Shown piece after piece: positions 33,944 to 46,980 of a DNA stretch of 64,000 nt (position 1 is its first letter; each line of letters opens with the position of its first letter). Origin of the DNA: Myrica gale (Eukaryota > Streptophyta > Magnoliopsida > Fagales > Myricaceae); NCBI GenBank assembly GCA_963930655.1, contig OZ005612.1, forward strand, positions 10,731,001 through 10,795,000, read 5' to 3'. The translations under genes and the position numbers were made by a program. Under the pieces are notes generated by a model. That model was given only the letters and a program-made list of their open reading frames with translations. It had not been told where the DNA came from and searched no databases.

Positions 33944-35593
33944 TTAGCTCCCAATGCTTAGGTAACTGTTTCCACCCCAACACTCGAGTTCCTCGACAAC
34001 ATTTTCAACTCTCTTTTTATCTCGAATGGTAATGTTGAACTCTTGAAGAAGAAGAATCCATCGGGTCAATCTAGGCATAGTGTCCTTCTTGGCCAACAAA
34101 TACTTCAAAGTAGAGTGGTCAGTGAAAATAATAACTGGCGACCCAATAATATAAGAACGAAATTTATCTAAAGCAAACACTACAGCTAACAACTCTTTCT
34201 CGGTGGTGGTATAGTTTCTCTAAGCATCATTTAAAGTATGACTTGCATAATAGATGACAGTAGGCTTGTTATCCACTCTTTGGCCAAGAACGGCACCAAG
34301 AGCGAAATCACTAGCATCGGTCATAATTTCAAACGGCAAGTCCCACTGAGGTGGTTACATAATGGGTGCAACTGTCAAGTGTTTCTTCAAGGTCTCAAAG
34401 GCATGTTGGCACTCATCAGTCCATAAGAAAGTAGTATCATTTTGCAATAAAAGTACACAATGGTTTAGAAATACTACTAAATCCTTGAATGAAACGCCTA
34501 TAAAAGCCAGCATGGCCAAGAAAAGATCTGATATCCCTCACTGTCCTAGGGACAGGTAACTGAGAAATTAGCTCTATCTTGGCTCTATCAACCTCTATAC
34601 CACGCTCAGAAACTAGATGACCAAGTACCAAGCCACTATTCATCATAAACTGACATTTTTCCCAATTCAACAACAAATCCTTCTCTTCACATCTTTTCAA
34701 GACAGCAGCTAAATTTTTCAAACAAACATCAAAAGATTTACCAAACACAGAAAAAACAACCATAGACACTTCACACATATCATCTAGCATGTCAGAAAAT
34801 ATGCTCATCATACAACGCTGAAAAGTAGTAGGTGCATTACAAAAACCAAATGACATTCTACGAAAAGCATAAGTACCAAACGGACAAGTGAAGGTGGTCT
34901 TTCTTCTCTTGATCCTTTGGTGCTATGGAAATTTGATAGTATCTAGAAAAGCCATCAAGAAAACAATAAAAAGCATTACCAGCTACTTTTTCGAGTATCT
35001 GATCCAGGAAAGGTAACGGGAAATGATCTTTTCGACTAACCGAATTCAACTTACGGTAGTCGATACACATTCTCCAACCCGTTACCTTCCAAGAAGGGAT
35101 CAACTCTCCACTAGCATTTTCAATAATAGTTAAATCAGATTTTTTAGGACCTACCTGTGTTGGGCTTACCCATTTGCTGTCGAAGATAGGATAAATGATG
35201 CCCACAACTAATAATATCAGCACCTCTTTCTTCACCACCTCTTTCATGGTGAGATTTAATCTTCGTTGTGCATCACAAACTGGTCTTGCGTCTCCCTCCA
35301 GAAAAATGTTATGTGTACAAATTGAAGGGTCAATACCTTTGATGTCTGCAATGGTCCAGCCTATCGCTCCCCGATGCTTTCTCAATACTTGCAATAAATC
35401 GGCTTCCTGCTTCAAAGTAAGCTGAGAAGAAATGACCATCTGTGTCTGAGAACTGTCTCTCTGATTCTGTCAACTCTCCTGAGGAAGGTACTGTCTCATC
35501 AAAAGCCTCATATTGCTCCGGAGAATCATTCTCAAATGCCTTCTTAGAATCAAGTACTGATAACAGCTCTGAAATGTCAAAGTCATCTATCAA
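33944..35593 (-). pseudogene. Reverse transcriptase and RNase H of Athila-type element, inactivated
   Basis: From 35439: TIADIKGIDPSICTHNI, WVSPTQVGPKKSDLTII, GWRMCIDYRKLNSVSRKDHF, PLPFLDQILEKVAGNAFYCF, then a frameshift near 34880 to FGFCNAPTTFQRCMMSIFSD and FLGHAGFYRRFIQGF. Where the family has its (Y/F)xDD catalytic pair, this copy reads EVSMVVFSVFG, so both catalytic Asp are lost. RNase H follows after a further stop: [20 protein letters not shown] with [17 protein letters not shown]. Not functional. Upstream 35593-35440 is a protease-RT spacer. Confidence 0.88.
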
Positions 35594-35806
35594 ATCAATT
35601 GCATGTACCTCTTAGTCGTCACATCCACTCGGCATCTTGCAGGCATTGAACACGTTCATCTTCAATGTCATATTCCCTAATGTGAGCTTTAATACTCTAC
35701 TTCGACAATTAATCAATGCATTGGAAGTAGCAAGGAATGAACGTCCAAGAATGACAGGTGCCTGGTAGATAGTGGAAACTTGCTGCTGCATATCCAGAAC
35801 TACAAA

Positions 35807-38800
35807 TGTGAGACCCCAAACTTTGCTTTTGCTATTTTTCCTATGTATTTGTTTTGATTTAACTTATGGGGCCATATTTTTGGCCAATATATGACTTAAG
35901 TTTAATGTTTATGGTACGTTAACTTATTATGAAATTTTATTCAAGAATTTTTCTTTAAATAATTTCTTTTTCATTGTGAAAGTTTTTAGTACAAGTTTAA
36001 ATTCTATTTTTCCTAAGAGCCGAAATTTGCTAGGTAAATTTCTTTTATGGACTTGTATTTTTCCATTGCTCTTATTATATTCCATAATCCCTGAAATTAA
36101 ATTATGAAGAGAAATTGATATATTATGGCCGAAATTATCTAAGTAGAAAATCATGAAATGAATGTTAAGCATTTAAATATTTTGTATCTTATAATAGGTA
36201 GCTTAAAATATCATTAGAGATATTAAGTGATAAGTTACTAGATATATAAAATAGCTTGATAAAGAATTTAATTGATAAGTGAGTGTGCTTATCATAGTGC
36301 TAAGTTATAGGATAGTTTGATAAGGAAATAAAAGAGGAGTTAATGTGCTTATCATAGTGATAAGTTATTGTGTTTATCATAAAGATAAGTTAGTGTGTTT
36401 ATTAAGGAAAAATGTTAGTGAGCTTATAATAGTGATAGGCTAATGTATTTATAAAGGAGATAAGCTATTATGTTTATAAAGATAAGTTGATATGTTTGTG
36501 GATGATAAACTAATGTACATATATTAGAGATAAGTCAAATTGCATATGTGATAAGTGATAGATGAAATGAAAATAAAATGAAAAAAAAAAAGATAAAATG
36601 AATCAATGGTAAGAGAGGGGTTTACGTGATAGACAAGAAGATGAAGTTGAAGTTACTTTTGGGTGAATGACTTATGGAGACAAGGAATTAAATGCAATTA
36701 AATGAGAAAAAAAAAAGAAAAAAAAAAGAGAAGAGTGAAGCATCACGTGAAAGAGAGAAAGGGAGAAAGAGAGAAAAGACAAGTGAAGGTGTAGGCTGAA
36801 AAGATAGTATGATAGGCTGAAAAGTAAGGGTAGGGAAGAAGAGTCACACGAAAGTGAAGAGAAAAGCCAAAGAGAAATAAAGCAAAGGGAGACAAAGCAT
36901 TTATGGTAGCCACCCAATGCAACCAATGGGAGTGTTTTGGTGGGGCCAAGGGAGAACCTCCCCCATTGCACAAGCACTCTCACACACCACTTACACTCCA
37001 TCTTGGTCGAATAAAAGAAAGAAAGGCTGAAAGAAAGAGAGAGGAGAGAAAGGGAGAAGGCAAGCCGAGAGAAAAAGAAAGGGGGAAAGGAAGGAAAACC
37101 GAGAGAAATGAAGGAGGCCGAGAGAAAGGAGAAAAAGGGAGAAGGAAAGAGAAGAAGGAGAAGAAGGAGAAGGCCAGGAAGAAACAAGGGAGGAAGGAGA
37201 AGAAAAGAAAAGGGGAAGAGAGAAAGGAAAGCAGCAAGGTAAACTTGGTTTTCTTGAAGTTCTTTGACTGAATGTACTCTTGCATGTTGTGTTCCACTCT
37301 TGCCTTGGTCAGATCTGTATAGATGTCTAAGTTTCAAGGGCTGTTGTGATATTTTATTGAGCTTGATTGTGAACTTGTTAATGGAGGCCTTGCAAGAGAA
37401 AGAAGAAAGGAAAAAGGAGAAGAAGAGAGAAAAGAAGAGTTAAGGTAGCAAGGTAAAAGCTTCAGCCCTTTGGTTTGTGTTTGGCCGGATTTTGTGACCT
37501 TGTAATATGATTTGTGGCTTGCGATAGAGGCTGATTATTGCTGTTAGATGCCATGGTTTTGAATTAGTTCAAACTTGGAAATGCATGTTAGATTATAAGT
37601 TGCAAAAAGGAGAAGCATAACCTAAGTGCATGTGAAGCTTGAGGTATAAAACCTTGGTCTTAGGTGCTGTAGGCTTGCTGTGTTTAAGCTTGGGAATGAG
37701 AGTGAAAAATGTGAGATTTGAGATGTGTTAGGGCTTGGGTCAGTAGCCATGATCTATGACAAATTTTATTTGGAGAAGTTCTCACATACATGTAAATGGA
37801 TGGCATGAAATTGGAAGTGTAACATCTTGATTTGAAGGTTGTAAGCTTACTGTTGTAAACCCTTGCCGTTGGATCTGAACATGATTAGTTTTGATGATCT
37901 TAGGGCTTTAGTCAGTGGCCTAAACCTAGGAGCAAATGTGATGGGAGAGGTTAATGCAAGAAAATGTTAAGAATGGTAAGAAGGAGATAAGGTAAGTTTA
38001 AGTTTTGGTATTGATAGCTATGTTGGCCGAATGACTTCTTCATGCAAGATCTTGAATTTAGCAACTCCTAGACTATAATGTGAGCTTGTATCTGAACTTG
38101 CATGCATAAGGATATGAATTGGTTGTTGGAAAGTTCGATGGAAATGAATAATGCATGTTAGAGGAGTTTCGGGCGTGGTCATACAATGCTTGGCCGAAAT
38201 ACATGCTATGTTTAAAATATCTTGGGAATGATTGAAATATGGATCTTATAGGCTGGTTGTGAGGCTAATTGGTTAGGTTGATTGTGCACATAAGTCACGG
38301 GTTGACTAAGCTTGAAGAGAGAAGAATGCATGTGATAAATAGAATGATAATGCATGTTAAAGCTATGAATAATGATGCATGGCCGAATGATATAATGTGT
38401 GAAATCTTGTACTTGTGCCATGATTTATAGAATCTAGGTTGTGAATCTGATAATGGAGGATGGGATCACAATTGGAGATGAAGTTTTGTGCAATAGATGT
38501 TGAAATTGAAGCGTGGCCAAACGATTTAGTGAAGAAACCCTAATGACCAATTGATTAGTAAATAAATGATGTAATCCCATGTGATGTATAAGTAAAATTT
38601 AGGTCATGGCCGAATGAGTCAGAGGTTAAAACCTAGGCCTAATGTTAAGAGAAAACCTTACATGTAAGTAAACTCATGAATGATGAAGTATATGGCTCGG
38701 GTAGATATTATTAGTTGGTGTGCTTAACAAAGCCTTGTGGTATTAAGAAGGAATTGAAGTTTCAATTAGAGTGATTATGTGTTGGCCGAAACATATGATG

Positions 38801-41296
38801 TGTAAATGAGGTTGAATTATAATATTAAAAGAAACCTTGATCATATGAAGAGAGAAAATGAAATAGGAGAATGTCAATATGTCAAACATGCATGGAAGAG
38901 ATGTTAAGGAAAAAGATATGAAAACTTAATCACATGATATCAAGATCTATGGCTCGGGTTGGATATAACTTGGAGATCAAGCCACGATTTAGCCAAGATT
39001 AGGGTTGGAAAATGATGAACTAGTAAGCTATTAAAGAATGGTCTTGGTACACGAATAAAAGGTCCAGATGCAAGTAAGGTAAAATGGCCATGAATTAGTC
39101 AAAAGATGTTGGTTAATTGAATAAGGTCAGCGAGTGTAGGGCTCTAATACCAAATTAAATTCATTAAGAAAAATGTTATCTAACTCAAGTGAAATAAGTC
39201 ATGTGGTATCAGGATGCTCTTATAGCATGAATTGAGATACATTGATGCTTATGTGAACTCGAAGGAGCATGACATTAGGTTGAATCCTATAGATCTTGGC
39301 AGCACCTCTATAGCGCATCTTTGAGGTTTGATTGATGAATATGATGATCATTAGTCCATGTAAAATAAGATCGTAAGTGTAGAGCAAGAATTCAGCGATA
39401 AAGGTTGTTGTTTTGATATGGATCATTGGTAAGGTTGAAACATTAAAGATCCGATTTTGGATATCGAGGTTATTAAGAAGATGTATGATGTTTGTTATAT
39501 ACAAATTGATTTATGAAAGTTAAAATACTTACAAGAATGGGAAGTCAAATGTTGCAAGAATTTCATGTATAATTTCACGTAAAGTTTCGGATATGAACTT
39601 GGAAACTAAGATAATACATGATACGTTTGTATGCCTTGTTGAATGTTGATAGCTAAGCATTGGAGTATCGCTTGTAGGCGAAGACGGAACTAAGTTCGAG
39701 TGGATCGGTATAAGTGCAATAAGTGCAAGGAGTACTGTAAGTGGATCTTACCCCTTTTGGAAAACTGGAATGATACACTGCATATTTTATTGTGCATGGC
39801 AAGATGTTTTTAATACATATGAAATGTATTGCATGAAGAATGTTTCAAGTAAGCATGATGTTTCGAACATGTCATAGCATGATCATTTGCATGAACGCAT
39901 GAGAGACGTTTTGATTGCAAATGAATGTACGAGGTTTTCAAGAGTGGCATGGCATGTTCATTGCATAGAAAACATGAAAAGTTGTTTTATGCAAATGAAA
40001 GAGAATTTATGTTATGATTAAGCACGAAGGTTTTGGTTGAATACGTACTAAGTTAAGTGAGGTTCGACATCCATGCCGAGGGATGTTGTTCGTGAAGGAT
40101 GGATGAATGGACGCCCATACCGAGGGACGTTGTTCGTGAAGGATGGGTTAGTCCGTGAGGTATGTGCAACCACACCGAGGAACGTTGCTCGAGAAGGTGT
40201 GGCGCCTCCAAGGGTCGTGTCTAGCCATCAGGCCTGGGGCAACTACGGGCTAGCTCGACCAGATGTAAGGTCTCCAAGGGAATTCGGGGACGGTTCCGAA
40301 GGGAACGCACAACCCTGACTTCAGGGGTCAAATGGAGCGAGCCAAGAGTAAGAGATACGAAATGGTTGTGAAAAGGCCAAGAGTGGCACAAGTATGAATA
40401 AGTTGTTTCAAGGGCCGATTTCACAAGCAAGCATGAAAGAGATATTTTCAAGGGCCAAGGGCCAATTTTATAAGCAAGAATGAAAGAATGATTTTCAAGG
40501 GCCAAGGGCCAATTTTATAAGCAAGAATGAAATAATGATTTTCAAGGGCCAAGGTCCAATTTTATAAACAAGAATGAAAGAATGATTTTCAAGGGCCAAG
40601 GGCCAATTTTATAAGCAAGAATGAAAGAAAGATTTTCAAGGGCCTGGGGCCAATTTCGAGATTTGAAATGCATTTGAAAAGGCCAAGAGTGGCAAGAGAT
40701 TTTAGTGCATGGCATGTGCATCACGGAGCATGCATATGCATCATGGCTTTTTATGCACTAACTCATGAATTACAGTTTTGCATTTCTTCTCTTATCGCTA
40801 CAGTGTATTGAAGTAAGTATGCTTTTAAAGCTATGTTTTATTAAAGTTCATGTTTCAACTGTTGTTCCTTACTGAGTCTTTCGACTCATAGTTTGTAAAA
40901 CGTATCATTCCAGATCCACAAGATAACTGGGGAGCAGAGGAGTATCTCAGGTAGAAATCCTGGAAGTTTGGGGATTGGAGCCGGAGTTGGTGAACTCCGA
41001 GGTAGCACTTGGGAGTGCTGGTTTTGATCAAGTGGCAGTATGTTGCCCTAGTACGTTTGTATAAGTTGCGAAAAAGATGCAATGTATAGATTTTTCTGAA
41101 TTATGATGTGTATACCGAGAGGTTATGATCATTGGGCTTGTATCTCAGCCAACATGTGGATCCTGAGTGAGCCATCCTATGTGTATAAAAAGAAAAAAAA
41201 AAATTCCGCTGTAAGAGTTAGTGTAAGCGCTGGAGTGTTCCCGGGGAATGCTCGCGGCTGTCATTGTCCCTGCGGGATGGCGTTCGGGGCGTGACA
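35807..41296 (+). mobile_element. 5.49-kb solo LTR inserted in the Athila protease
   Basis: Starts TGTGAGACCCC, ends GGGGCGTGACA; TSD ACAAA at 35802-35806 and 41297-41301. The Athila protease reads continuously across the empty site when compared with 56460-56500, so the boundary is certain. No gag, pol, PBS or second LTR inside: one LTR of unusual length, related to 21071-29866. Contains a purine-rich tract (36990-37240), GAAGGATG-type modules (40065-40265) and a 47-bp tandem array (40420-40660). Confidence 0.87.
40420..40660 (+). repeat. 47-bp tandem repeat inside the long LTR
   Basis: CCAATTTTATAAGCAAGAAT starts at 40462, 40509, 40556 and 40603, an exact 47-base period; partial copies on each side. 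Confidence 0.93.
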
Positions 41297-41301
41297 ACAA
41301 A

Positions 41302-41765
41302 ATCCACTGGATAGTAAAATTTGTCTACCTGAACCAAAACATCTTCAATTATACCCCGTGGCACCTTAACTGATCTGTTAGCCAACTGTAGCATGATAGA
41401 AGTCTTTTTTAGCTCACCCAATCCTAACTGCTCATAATATATTGAGAATGGTAGCAAGTTCACACTACTCCCCAAATCAAGTAAAGCTCTCCCAATGCGT
41501 GATTCACCGATTATAATAGAAATAGTAGGCGTGTTGGGATCTCTGAACTTCTGAGGAGTCTCACTCAATATCAATGCACTGACTTGTCTGTCAAGAAAGC
41601 TTTCTTCTTTACATTCAGCTTCCTCTTCACTGTGCACATTTCCATTAGAAATTTTGCATAAGAAGGAACTTGTTGTATAGGATCTAACAGCGGAATATTA
41701 ATCTTCACTTGCCTGAAGATTTCTTGAATCTTAGTTTGGTATTTGTTCTTTTGGCCAGCTGCCAA
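41302..41765 (-). pseudogene. Athila-type aspartic protease region (5' side of solo LTR)
   Basis: Minus strand: NKYQTKIQEIFRQVKINIPL, VPSYAKFLMEMCTVKRKLN, then VSALILSETPQKFRDP and GRALLDLGSSVNLLPFSIYY with the catalytic DLGS triad. Reading breaks at 41301, where the 5.49-kb LTR was inserted, and resumes at 35801 (LDMQQQVSTIYQ). A frameshift separates 41765-41571 from 41637-41302. Confidence 0.85.
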
Positions 41766-42296
41766 TCTCTGAGGATAAGGAACCAGAGGTCAGTATTCCT
41801 TACTAGTCTCGGCCTTTGCACTAACCGCCTTCTTCAATTCTGGGCTCACTTCCTCTGATTTTCTTCGGCTTCATCAGTTTCAGTTGTAACCTTAGGTGTT
41901 GGGACAACTGTTTGTCTATCGATGGATATCTCAGTTCGGAGAACTTCCTTCCGCTTCTCAAAGTAATAACGGCCTTCGCTGTATCAAGGGAATCCCCTGA
42001 GACATTATGTACTTGTTGTTGTTGTTGCCGGTATACTTAAGGATTGGGCTGAGGTTGTGCTGGAAATTTTCCTTTTTCTAGGGTACTCAGTGTCGTGCTC
42101 ATCTTATTAATGGTGCCCCACAATTCATTTATGGCTTGAGTGTTCTGACTGTTAGTTGTGGCCTGAATCTGCAAGAATTGCTTAAGTGTATTAGCCATTT
42201 GTGTCATACTATCGTCAAGAGACTTCTTTGGTGGAGCAGATGCTAGAGACTGAAAATGTTGAACAACTACATTAGATTGGAATCCTAGAGGTACTG

Positions 42297-43582
42297 CTAA
42301 AGGATAGTTATGAGAAGTCTGATGTGGTTGATATAGTGATGAGGGGCAGCCTGATGAGATGTCTGCTGAGAAGGTGGTGCATAGGACTGGGGAGGTTGCT
42401 GAAAATGCGAAGAAGATTGACCAGATTGATCATTCCTCCATGAAAAATTCGGATGATTCCTCCACCCCGGATTGTAAGTGTTAGAGAAATGTTGATTTGG
42501 TGCTCTGTTAACCCAATTTGCTGATTGCATCGGATCAGATCCACTCTCCTGTAAAACTGGCATAATCGGACCCATTCTCTATGGCTAGAATCGGCGCATA
42601 GAGAACACACCTCCACTGCTTTCGCGGCCTTCACCTTCTCTAATTCCATAATCTCCAACCTTCTAGTCAAAGCACTAATACGAGCTTGGACATCAGTATC
42701 CTCTTTGATTTCATATTTACCCCCACCACCAAATGCTCTAAGAGGTTGTACTGCCAATGGTGCCCAGTCAAATCGTGTATTCCATTGCTGGGCACTTTCA
42801 GCAAGGTAATCAAAGAACTTCAATGCTTCATCAGGTTCATTGCTAAAGAATTCCCCGTTGCACATAGTTTGAACAAACTGTTTGCATTCAGGAGTAAGAG
42901 CGGTGTAAAAGTAGTTGACAAGCCTCCAAGACTCAAACCCATGATGTGGACAGATGTTCATTAAATCCTTGAACCTTTCCCAACAAGCGTGAAAGGTCTC
43001 ATTACCTCTCTGCATAAATTGGCTGATTTACTCTTGCAAAAATTGAGTTATCTGAAAAGGAAAAAATTTATGTAAGAACTCACGTTGCATGTCAGACCAA
43101 CTAGAGATAGAATTAGGTCTCAAAGAATTAAACCAAATCTTCGCTTTATCCTTTAAAGAGAAAGGAAATAAACGAAGTCTAATAAACTCTTCGGTGCCAG
43201 CTCTAGTAATAAAAGTAGTACATGCCAACTCAAAGTCCGTCAAGTGTTGGTAAGGACTCTCAGAATCCATCCTGCGGAACTGAGGTATCATTGACATCAT
43301 CACATGCTTAATTTTAAAATTAGGTGCATCATTAGCTAAAACAATGCATGATGGTGTAGTGGTGCGTGTAGGCTGCAAAAAATCTTTAAGAGTACGTGGT
43401 GCAGGTGCAGCCATAACTTCTTCAAAATTCCCTTCCACAAAAGGATTATATAAATCAATTTTAGTATCCTCACTTGTAAAAGAGATAGAAGAACTATCTG
43501 ACTCTGTGCCGTGAATATCACTACTAGTACTAGGTGTAATTCTGTATAACCTATTTGAAATGTCTCTAACCCAAGGCATCAA
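42297..43582 (-). pseudogene. Athila-type gag, minus strand
   Basis: MPWVRDISNRLYRITPST, then the capsid core IKHVMMSMIPQF, ELACTTFITRAGTEEFIRL, FPFSLKDKAKIWFNSLRP, MQREFLHKFFPF, ERFKDLMNICPHHGFESW and FFDYLAESAQQWNTRF. A Cys/His motif (CSLCADSSH) precedes a short deletion relative to 55150-55205. In-frame TAA at about 43028 where the plus-strand copy has CAA. Gln/Pro/Ser-rich C-terminus (42575-42297 frame) continues toward the protease. Confidence 0.88.
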
Positions 43583-43740
43583 ACATCAGTCCAAATAGCA
43601 GAGGCTCACCAATACAGTAGAAAACAAATAAATAGGCAACAGAGATAAGGTAACTCAAAGATAAAAAGTTTTTTTTTAGATTGAGAAAAATTAAAAAAAA
43701 AACAAAGCAAAATCACTAGTTTGAAACTAAGTCTAACGAT

Positions 43741-43758
43741 TCCCCGGCAACGGCGCCA
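43741..43758 (-). promoter_or_regulatory. Primer-binding site of minus-strand Athila-type element
   Basis: Minus strand TGGCGCCGTTGCCGGGGA, six bases after the 5' LTR end. This is the PBS shared by Athila/Tat-branch elements, not the initiator-Met type used by the chromovirus copies here. Confidence 0.9.
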
Positions 43759-43764
43759 AAAACT

Positions 43765-45440
43765 TGACCCACTCTAAAATGAGCAGTGCAAAGGCTATCC
43801 CAAGTATAGGAGTTATGTCTTGTAATAATTAGCCCAAAAGGCCAGATCGTCTCCTCAGGGAAAATAGATTAATTTCAAACTCGCGTAAAAGAAACAAAGA
43901 GAAAACAAAAAGGGTTTACTGAACATAGTTCATATTCATATTTTTGGATTTGGAGAGTTTGTAACGAAATTAAAACAACACAAAACATAAACTAAGAATA
44001 TAACACGCATCAAAGTAAATGACGAAAAATAAATGACAGAAAGTAAATAGCAATAATTAAATAACAATAAGTAAAGGACGAAAATTAAATGGCGGAATTT
44101 AACTGACAATAATTAAATGACAAGGAAAAAAACATAAGAATCATGGATTAAATAATATTGTATTATTACAACCCAAAATTCATGTTTAACAAAACAAACA
44201 ACGAGAACATAAAGGTGAAAATAGGACATTGCAATAATAAAGCATAAAAGAAACTAATTTAAATCTAAATCCTAGGAATTGAAATCCTAGGAATTGAAAT
44301 ACAAGACATTGCAATAATAAAGCATAAAAGAAACTAATTTAAAAACTGAAAATTATGAAGAGAGAGAGAGAGTAGAGTTATCGCCAAAGAGAAAACATAG
44401 GAGAAGAGAGAAAAGAGAGTAGTGATGGGCTGCTAAGAGAGAAAATAGAGGGAGAAGAGAGAGAAGGAAAAAGAAAAGGGAAAATAAAGGTGAGAAGGGA
44501 GAGAGAGAAGGGAGTGGCACATAAAATTTAAGAGAGGAGAGAAAAACTAGGGTTTTTGCCAAGAAAAAAGATAGAGAGATTAACGTATAAAGAGAAGTTA
44601 GAGAGAAAAATTAGGGTTTGGACAAGAGAAAAAGAGAGAGAATAAGGAGAGAGGGGCGACTGAAAAATAAAAATAATGAGGATGAGAATAGAGAAATTCT
44701 AGGGTTTATTCGACTAAGAGAGAGAGAAAAAAGAAGAAGATAAAATAGAGAGAAAATAGGAGGAGAGGTGCGGCAAATAGAGAGAAAATGGGGAGAGTAA
44801 TGCATAAAAGTTAGAGAGAAAAAGTAGGGTTTAAGACAAGAGAGAGAGATTGTGATTTGAAAAAAGAAAAATAGAGAGATTAAATAGGGGGAGTAGTCGG
44901 CCAAAGAGAGAAGAAAAAGGGAGATGAAGAGAAAATAGGAAAAAAAAGGCTAGGTTAGAAAAAATAGGGAGGAGGAGATGGCTAGGATTTAGTCTCTCAT
45001 TTCTCCATTGAATTACAACACTGCCATTAATGAGTACATCTTGCTTTGCCATGTGTCCCAGTAGAATGCTCTCGTTGTCTGCGAATCTATAAAGCAATTA
45101 ATTTTGTCACCCTCCACAAAAATATTTAATTAGTTCTTGGCATCATATGACGAAATTAAATTCATGAAATAATTATAGTGCCAATAATATAGTGCAAATG
45201 ATAAAAATAATTATTTTCAAATATATCTGGACACAATATGAATAAGTATCGGCAAGCTAAAGATTGGGAAAATTGCATGTGCAATAAATTAAATCTAAAG
45301 TCATATAAATTCAACAATTAAATGCACAATTTAGATTTATGCCTCTTAACCATTTTACCATCTAAAATTAATATTTAAAACATTAAACAATTAATATTAT
45401 ACTAATTTTAGATGTACTAAACATGCAATATTCTAGCTCA
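43765..45440 (-). repeat. 5' LTR of minus-strand Athila-type element (1676 bp)
   Basis: On the minus strand begins TGAGCTAGAATATTGC and ends GAGTGGGTCA. Contains about 600 bp of almost pure purine on the plus strand (44350-44950). Confidence 0.88.
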
Positions 45441-46191
45441 ATACCAATCGGGCTGGTTACGAGAGCACACGCAAAGAAGTTCAAGGATGTACTCAATGGA
45501 CTCATTCAAGAGTTATGGGCTTAAGCAAATTCGTGGAAGCCCATTGAGCATGATCCACGTGGGCCATAAAGAATCGTCACCTTGATACAAGTTCTAGAAT
45601 AATCCGGCCAAGGTTAAGTTTCCATTTGGTAAGAGATATTTTTGGGTCTATTCTAGAAGGATCGGATTGCAAGGCTATTTTAGGCGCCAAATCCTTTCCT
45701 TTTATGGCCTGTTGAATCTTTTGGGCGTCCATCTTCCTTTTCCTTCCTTTTTAGAGTCTTGTTTTAATTTAGGCAATAAAGCATTTATTTCCTTAATTAC
45801 TTCTTTGCTTTAGGTGTCCAAGCTTTGTTAGGCAAGCAAGGAATTAGTTCCTTATTTGCCATGTTTGTTTTAGGCGTGTAAGGATTTCTTTCCTTACATA
45901 TTTTTGACTTTAATTAGGTTTCTATGTTAGGATTTTTTTTCCTTGTAATGTTTTGCCCTTTTAAATAGGCGCATTAGCAATGAAATTCGATAGACATTGA
46001 TTGTTCAAAATTGTGATGATTTATTCTCTTTGGTTCTTTGAAGAACTACTCGAACTTATCGGGATTTCCCGTGACGTTCAAGTTTACTTATCAAACAAAG
46101 TTTCCACTCCCGTTTGTGGCGTCCTCCTTATACCAACGTTCTTGTTTTTCATAAACAACGGGTCGAGGTTTCCATTCGAATCAGTCCTAGT

Positions 46192-46980
46192 GATGTGAAC
46201 CTCGCCATGAATGACGAGACCTAACAACGAAAGGGAACCCAAGATCTTTCTAGGACAGATCCGAATGGAAACCTCAACCCGTTGTTTATTAGAAACAAAA
46301 ACCTTGGTATAAGGAAGACGCCACAAACAGTGGTGGAAACTCCGTTTGATAAGTCGGGTTTAACGCCACGGGAAATCCCGATAAGTTCGAATAGTTCTTC
46401 AAAGAACCAAAGATAATCACAAGACCACTCAAAAAATTTTAATCTCAAAGTTCTTTTTTCTCTACATGCCCAAAGGCCCTATAAATATACTTGGAACAAC
46501 ATCCCTCCAAAAATAGGAATCTAATTTAAATAGGAAACTAGTTCAAATTTGAAAGAAATTAAATGCTCCTAAAAATCCGGCAAAGCAAAAGTGATAAACC
46601 AACATTTGAAAAGTGATTCAAATGCAAATTTAAACATTCCTAACAATCCGGCTAAGGAAAATGGATAAACTAGAATGTGATTTGAATTCAAATTCAAATC
46701 AAATATTCCTAAAAATTAGGATAAGGAAAAGGGATAAGCCAGCATTTGAAAGCTCAATCTGGGCTGGATTCTTCTAGAACTTGGATCAAGGTGACAAGCC
46801 TTTGTTGTTCACATGAATCTTTGTTCAATGGGCCTCCACGAATTGGCTTGAGCCCATGCCTCTCGAATTAGTCCGTTGAGTACCTCTTGAAACTTCTTGG
46901 CTCGTGCCCTTGTAACCCTTGTAACCGGCCCAATGAGAACTTGAACTGGATCCTTCGAAGACGTGCCCTGAATTTCATCA
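46192..46980 (-). mobile_element. Chromovirus solo LTR, minus strand, inside a plus-strand LTR of the same family
   Basis: On the plus strand runs TGATGTGAACC...TTTCATCA; TSD CCTAG at 46187-46191 and 46981-46985. Minus strand starts TGATGAAATTCAGG and encodes the tail VTRARAKKFQEVLNGLI near its start. It splits the last 64 bp of the plus-strand LTR from the rest, producing an inverted pair about 750 bp apart. Confidence 0.92.

Larger units (their letters stand above)
32253..45440 (-). mobile_element. Athila-type Ty3/gypsy element, integrase missing
   Basis: Minus strand: 5' LTR 45440-43765, PBS 43758-43741, gag 43582-42297, protease around 41765-41302, an interrupting 5.49-kb solo LTR (35807-41296), RT and RNase H 35593-33944, 3' LTR 33575-32253. 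No integrase lies between RNase H and the 3' LTR. The PBS type, large gag and protease DLGS site place it in the Athila/Tat branch (inference). No clear TSD: flanks read TCTCG and ATACC, and compared with other chromovirus LTRs the target has lost about four or five bases. Confidence 0.85.

Noticed and set aside
36672-37337. 221-codon minus-strand ORF, Ser/Phe/Leu-rich
   Set aside because: Read through the purine-rich tract of the 5.49-kb LTR; composition explains the lack of stops.
32253-45440. Intact TSD for the minus-strand Athila-type element
   Set aside because: Flanks TCTCG and ATACC differ; comparison with sister LTRs suggests loss of four to five target bases, so I report no TSD.
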